DNA from: Phycisphaerales bacterium
GTDB lineage: Bacteria > Planctomycetota > Phycisphaerae > Phycisphaerales > SM1A02
Length of the DNA: 64,000 nucleotides
NCBI GenBank assembly: GCA_009691915.1
Contig: SIAD01000001.1
Coordinates: 1 to 64,000 of the forward strand
Direction: 5' to 3'
Below are positions 61,232 to 64,000 of the stretch, in pieces. The notes below the pieces were generated by a model. That model worked only from the letters and a program-made list of their open reading frames with translations. It was not told where the DNA came from and did no database searches. The stretch's first letter is position 1. Each line of letters opens with the position of its first letter. Made by a program: the position numbers and the translations under genes.

Positions 61232-63448
61232 TCAGTCGCAGGGACCCCAGTTGGCGAGGACATATGTGAGGTCGAGGCCGTCGACACTTCCATCGACATT
61301 GATGTCCGGACCGCTTGCGGCGGTGCCCCAGGCGGCGAGGATCGCCGTGAGGTCGACGCCATCGACGAAGGAGTTGAAGTCGAGGTCGCCCAAGCAGGGG
61401 ACCGCGCAGTGGTGGTTGGCAACGCCAGGCGTGTCGTCATGCGCGGCAACGAGATCGAACGGTCCGATGTTCCAGCAGCCGGTGTTTTCGCACCGCCAGA
61501 TATGCCCTGGGACATAGGTGCCGTCGGGACCGATCGTGTTGGTCCCGTAGAACCACTCGGTTCCAGTCGGAGGAATTGTGGTGGTCTTGATTAGGGCGAT
61601 CGAATCGAGAAGTTCGGTCCACGGCGTGGCATCCAAGGTGCCGTTGTTGTCAATGTCAAGATCCAAGGCATCGGCGCCGGTGAACCCGCGCACCAGCATG
61701 AAGGTGACATTGTCGGAGTTCTCGAAGTTGAGGGGATTCGTCCCTCCAAGGACGAGATCGATGTTCGCGAGCCCCTGGGTGAAGGTCGCCTCGGAGACGG
61801 AGAAGTGGCCGTCGGCGGGGACCGTTTGCCCCGCGAGGCTCACGACCGCCTCAATGACGCCGCTGGCTGCCGCGCCGTCTCCGATCACGAAGACAGTCAA
61901 GTCGGCGAGTGAAGTTCCGGGGGTTCCCAGCAGTTCGAACCACTCGTCGGTGTCGGTGCCGGTGTGATCGATGCGGATCTCGCTGAAGCTGACGACGCCG
62001 CGATTGCAGGAGGAACTACCAGTATGGTTGCACTGGGCAACGGCGGCGGCAACACACTCCGCATCCCACCCGATCGAGCAGCAGATCGGGTCGGTAGTAC
62101 AGATCAGCGCGCAGCAGATCGAGTCGGAGCAGTAGGGGTTGGCATGTGCCTCGGTGCAGGCACCGGCGGTCGCTTCGCCGCACTCAAGCACCGGACCGGA
62201 ATTGCATGCACGGTTGTCCGCGCCCGGCGTGTCACTCCCCGCATGCTGATCAAACCCGCCGATTTCCCATACACCGCTAGGTACGCAGCGGTAGACCATT
62301 CCCGGGGTGTAAACGGTGTCCGGGCCGACCGTCGAGGCGTAGGTGCAGGTCGTATCGAGGCCAATGATGGTCACAGAATCAACGACCGAAGCCCACGGAG
62401 CAGGAGCGTCGAATGTGCAGTCGTTGTCGGCATCGACATCGCCTCCCTGAAGACCGGTGAATCCGGTCACCAGCATGTGGGTGACATTGTCACTGTTTTC
62501 GAAGCCCAGGGGATCGGTTCCCGTGATGATGTAGTCGGGAACTGAGAGCGAGTAGGTCAGCTCGGCGATCACAACATAACCGGATGCTCCGATGACGACG
62601 CCTGTGAGCGGGACCACACACTCGATCTCGCCCGCGACATCCGGCGTAGCAACCGAACTGTCGTCGCCGATGACGATGTAGGTGTAGCCGCTGAGATCAG
62701 TGCCGGGAATTCCCTGAAGTTCGAAGTACTCGTCAGAATCGTTGCCGGGCATGTCGATGCGGATTTCGGAGAGTCGGACCGACGAGCCGCTACCGCATGT
62801 GGGGTTGTCGGTACCGGGCGTGTCACCACCAGCAGCGGGGTCGGAGTTTCCTAAGCGCCACCCAGCCGAGTCCGCGCACCGCCACGCATGGGAGGGGCTC
62901 GTTGCACCATCTGGACCAACCGTACTCGTTGAGTAGACAAAGTCTGCCGTCACTCCATCGGGAGCCGCAGTGGCGATGAGCGCGACCGAGCTCAGTACCG
63001 AACTCCAAGGACTCGAGTCAAGAGCGCCGTCATCATTCGTGTCGAGATCCATCCCGTCGCTACCGGTGAATCCAGCGACGAGGAGAATCGTCACATTGTC
63101 GGTGTTCTCGAGATTGATCGCCGCGATCTGATCGGGGACGCCCATCGAATACGAAGCCTCCGCTACGACAAAGATTCCCGACGCGCCGATCGACCCTTCG
63201 AGTGCCACTACCGCTTCGATCATCCCGTTCTGTGCTGGCGGTGCCGCAGCGTCATCGTCGCCGATCACAACCAGGAATAGCCCGGCCAGCGGTGTCCCCG
63301 CAGCTCCACGGATCTCCACATACTCGTTGAGATCAACGCCAGGCTGGTCGACGCGGACTTCATTGACGGCAACCTGAGCCTGCGCGGCCACGCTTAGAAT
63401 GACCGCAGCGCCGAGAGTGTGGAACGGCCGAATCATTCGGTCAGACAT
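61232..63448 (-). CDS. Secreted lamin-tail-like and dockerin-like protein
   Basis: 738 residues. Signal peptide (SDRMIRPFHTLGAAVILSVA). Three repeats of about 200 residues start with lamin-tail-like strands: VAVNEVRVDQPGVDLNEYVE, VRLSEIRIDMPGNDSDEYFE and VSFSEIRIDHTGTDTDEWFE, each followed by a GDD/GDG loop and a DNVT-x-LV strand. One cysteine-rich module (ICCALICTTDPICCSIGWD) lies between repeats two and three. C-terminal dockerin-like loops are DLDFNSFVDGVDLTAILAAW and DINVDGSVDGLDLTYVLANW. Surface or extracellular structural role is inferred. Confidence 0.86.
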   Translation of the reverse strand: MSDRMIRPFHTLGAAVILSVAAQAQVAVNEVRVDQPGVDLNEYVEIRGAAGTPLAGLFLVVIGDDDAAAPPAQNGMIEAVVALEGSIGASGIFVVAEASYSMGVPDQIAAINLENTDNVTILLVAGFTGSDGMDLDTNDDGALDSSPWSSVLSSVALIATAAPDGVTADFVYSTSTVGPDGATSPSHAWRCADSAGWRLGNSDPAAGGDTPGTDNPTCGSGSSVRLSEIRIDMPGNDSDEYFELQGIPGTDLSGYTYIVIGDDSSVATPDVAGEIECVVPLTGVVIGASGYVVIAELTYSLSVPDYIITGTDPLGFENSDNVTHMLVTGFTGLQGGDVDADNDCTFDAPAPWASVVDSVTIIGLDTTCTYASTVGPDTVYTPGMVYRCVPSGVWEIGGFDQHAGSDTPGADNRACNSGPVLECGEATAGACTEAHANPYCSDSICCALICTTDPICCSIGWDAECVAAAVAQCNHTGSSSCNRGVVSFSEIRIDHTGTDTDEWFELLGTPGTSLADLTVFVIGDGAAASGVIEAVVSLAGQTVPADGHFSVSEATFTQGLANIDLVLGGTNPLNFENSDNVTFMLVRGFTGADALDLDIDNNGTLDATPWTELLDSIALIKTTTIPPTGTEWFYGTNTIGPDGTYVPGHIWRCENTGCWNIGPFDLVAAHDDTPGVANHHCAVPCLGDLDFNSFVDGVDLTAILAAWGTAASGPDINVDGSVDGLDLTYVLANWGPCD

Positions 63449-63510
63449 TGCTTTCTCCTATTGGAAACTTCGACGCTGAAGCCGCAGAGCGCGGCGTATC
63501 CCAAAGGTAA

Positions 63511-63549
63511 CCCCACGGAGGCTGTTTTCAAGCCTCACGCGGGTTTTTT
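63511..63549 (-). terminator. Candidate terminator between OmpA-like and secreted-protein genes
   Basis: A stem GAGGCT/AGCCTC with outer CCC/GGG and loop GTTTTCA. On the minus strand it follows the OmpA-family gene but has a weak U-tract; on the plus strand it is followed by TTTTTT (63544-63549). It may work in both directions. Confidence 0.5.
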
Positions 63550-63608
63550 GGTGGATAAGGCCTAATTTCACATCCCCTGAACGATCCGCGGAAGCCGGAT
63601 CGGCAGGG

Positions 63609-64000
63609 TCACTTCGTCGGTTCGTTGTCGAGGACCTTTGCTCCTGCGGCAGGGGTAAGTGCCGCGGGGACGATCAAGGTCTCGGAAACACCAGCCGTCG
63701 CAGGAGAAAGAGCGCCTCTGGGGATGAAGTACCTGGTCAGGTACATCTCGACGCGGCGATTCTGCGCTGAACCACTGGCACCATTGTCGACAACCGGGCG
63801 GAACTCGCCATATCCGGCGACCATGAATCGGTTCGCATCGACGCCATCGCGCACGAGGGCATCGCGGACACCGATGGCCCGGTGTGCCGAGAGGTGCATG
63901 TTGCTCGGATGCTGAGCAGCCGATCGATTGATCGGCACATTGTCGGTGTGCCCGACGACCACGACCTCAAGGTCCGACGCTGCAGCGGAGTCGAGGATCG
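63609..64000 (-). CDS. OmpA/MotB-family peptidoglycan-binding protein (5' end outside window)
   Basis: The C-terminal part of a protein, read in frame from the window edge: SDLEVVVVGHTDNVPI, then SAHRAIGVRDALVRDGVDAN, RFMVAGYGEFRPV and NRRVEMYL, which is the OmpA/MotB C-terminal domain that binds peptidoglycan. A tail of about 45 residues follows. The N-terminal part is missing, so an outer-membrane barrel, a MotB-like helix or a lipoprotein anchor cannot be told apart. The upstream frame continues through 64000 without a stop. Confidence 0.88.
   Translation of the reverse strand, partial: ILDSAAASDLEVVVVGHTDNVPINRSAAQHPSNMHLSAHRAIGVRDALVRDGVDANRFMVAGYGEFRPVVDNGASGSAQNRRVEMYLTRYFIPRGALSPATAGVSETLIVPAALTPAAGAKVLDNEPTK

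Overview
The window looks like a chromosomal segment from a Planctomycetota bacterium, most likely class Phycisphaerae. Three things point there. A copy of the small basic protein typical of the Planctomycetes-Verrucomicrobia-Chlamydiae (PVC) superphylum lies at 6363-6668. Three secreted proteins end in paired dockerin-like repeats of the form DGxDLxxxLxxWG, a style common in this class. The SecA is very large and carries several insertions. DNA is GC-rich and genes are tightly packed, with many 4-base ATGA or GTGA stop/start overlaps. I see no phage, insertion sequence or CRISPR array. This placement is inference from gene content only.

Layout. 1-8100: a decayed tRNA-Gly remnant; a leftward run of TPR protein, recX, lipoprotein and rhodanese; nth; then a rightward run of a TIM-barrel protein, acpS, a membrane protein, the PVC small basic protein and an aminotransferase. 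8100-17700: leftward pyrF, solute-binding protein and DUF971 gene; rightward cinA, folK, a TlpA-like thioredoxin, polA and tRNA-Asp. 17700-26350: redoxin, zinc-ribbon protein, MFS transporter, tRNA-Lys, secA, a CAU tRNA, trpA and lexA. 26350-31700: the lexA upstream region with candidate operators, a class V aminotransferase, a truncated haemoglobin, a SPOR lipoprotein and an AMP-forming ligase. 31650-41000, all leftward: two large cysteine-rich secreted proteins, then a PilT-like ATPase, a membrane-anchored PilB/GspE-like pseudo-ATPase and a CvpA-like membrane protein. 41000-53500: guaB, tRNA-Leu, then a ten-gene respiratory operon running from coxB to an FMN-dependent 2-hydroxy-acid dehydrogenase. 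53500-59200: the imuA-imuB-dnaE2 mutagenesis cassette. 59200-64000, leftward: a transglutaminase-like pseudoenzyme coupled to an MlaE permease, a lamin-tail/dockerin secreted protein, and the end of an OmpA-family gene cut by the window edge.

How the genes work together. The respiratory operon encodes a Rieske/cytochrome b complex and a caa3-type oxidase. Cytochrome b and CoxB each carry a fused haem-c domain, and a separate dihaem cytochrome c lipoprotein lies between them, which suggests electrons pass through tethered haems. One protein in the operon joins a CtaG-like assembly domain to a NapH/CcoG-like polyferredoxin. The mutagenesis cassette and the lexA upstream region share a 16-base sequence of form GTTCGGTnnnTGTTAG, a candidate LexA operator. 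The secreted proteins share a cysteine-rich module of about 40 residues, seen six times in three genes. The strongest leads for new biology are that shared operator, the cysteine-rich module family, the PilT/pseudo-PilB/CvpA trio and the CtaG-polyferredoxin fusion.
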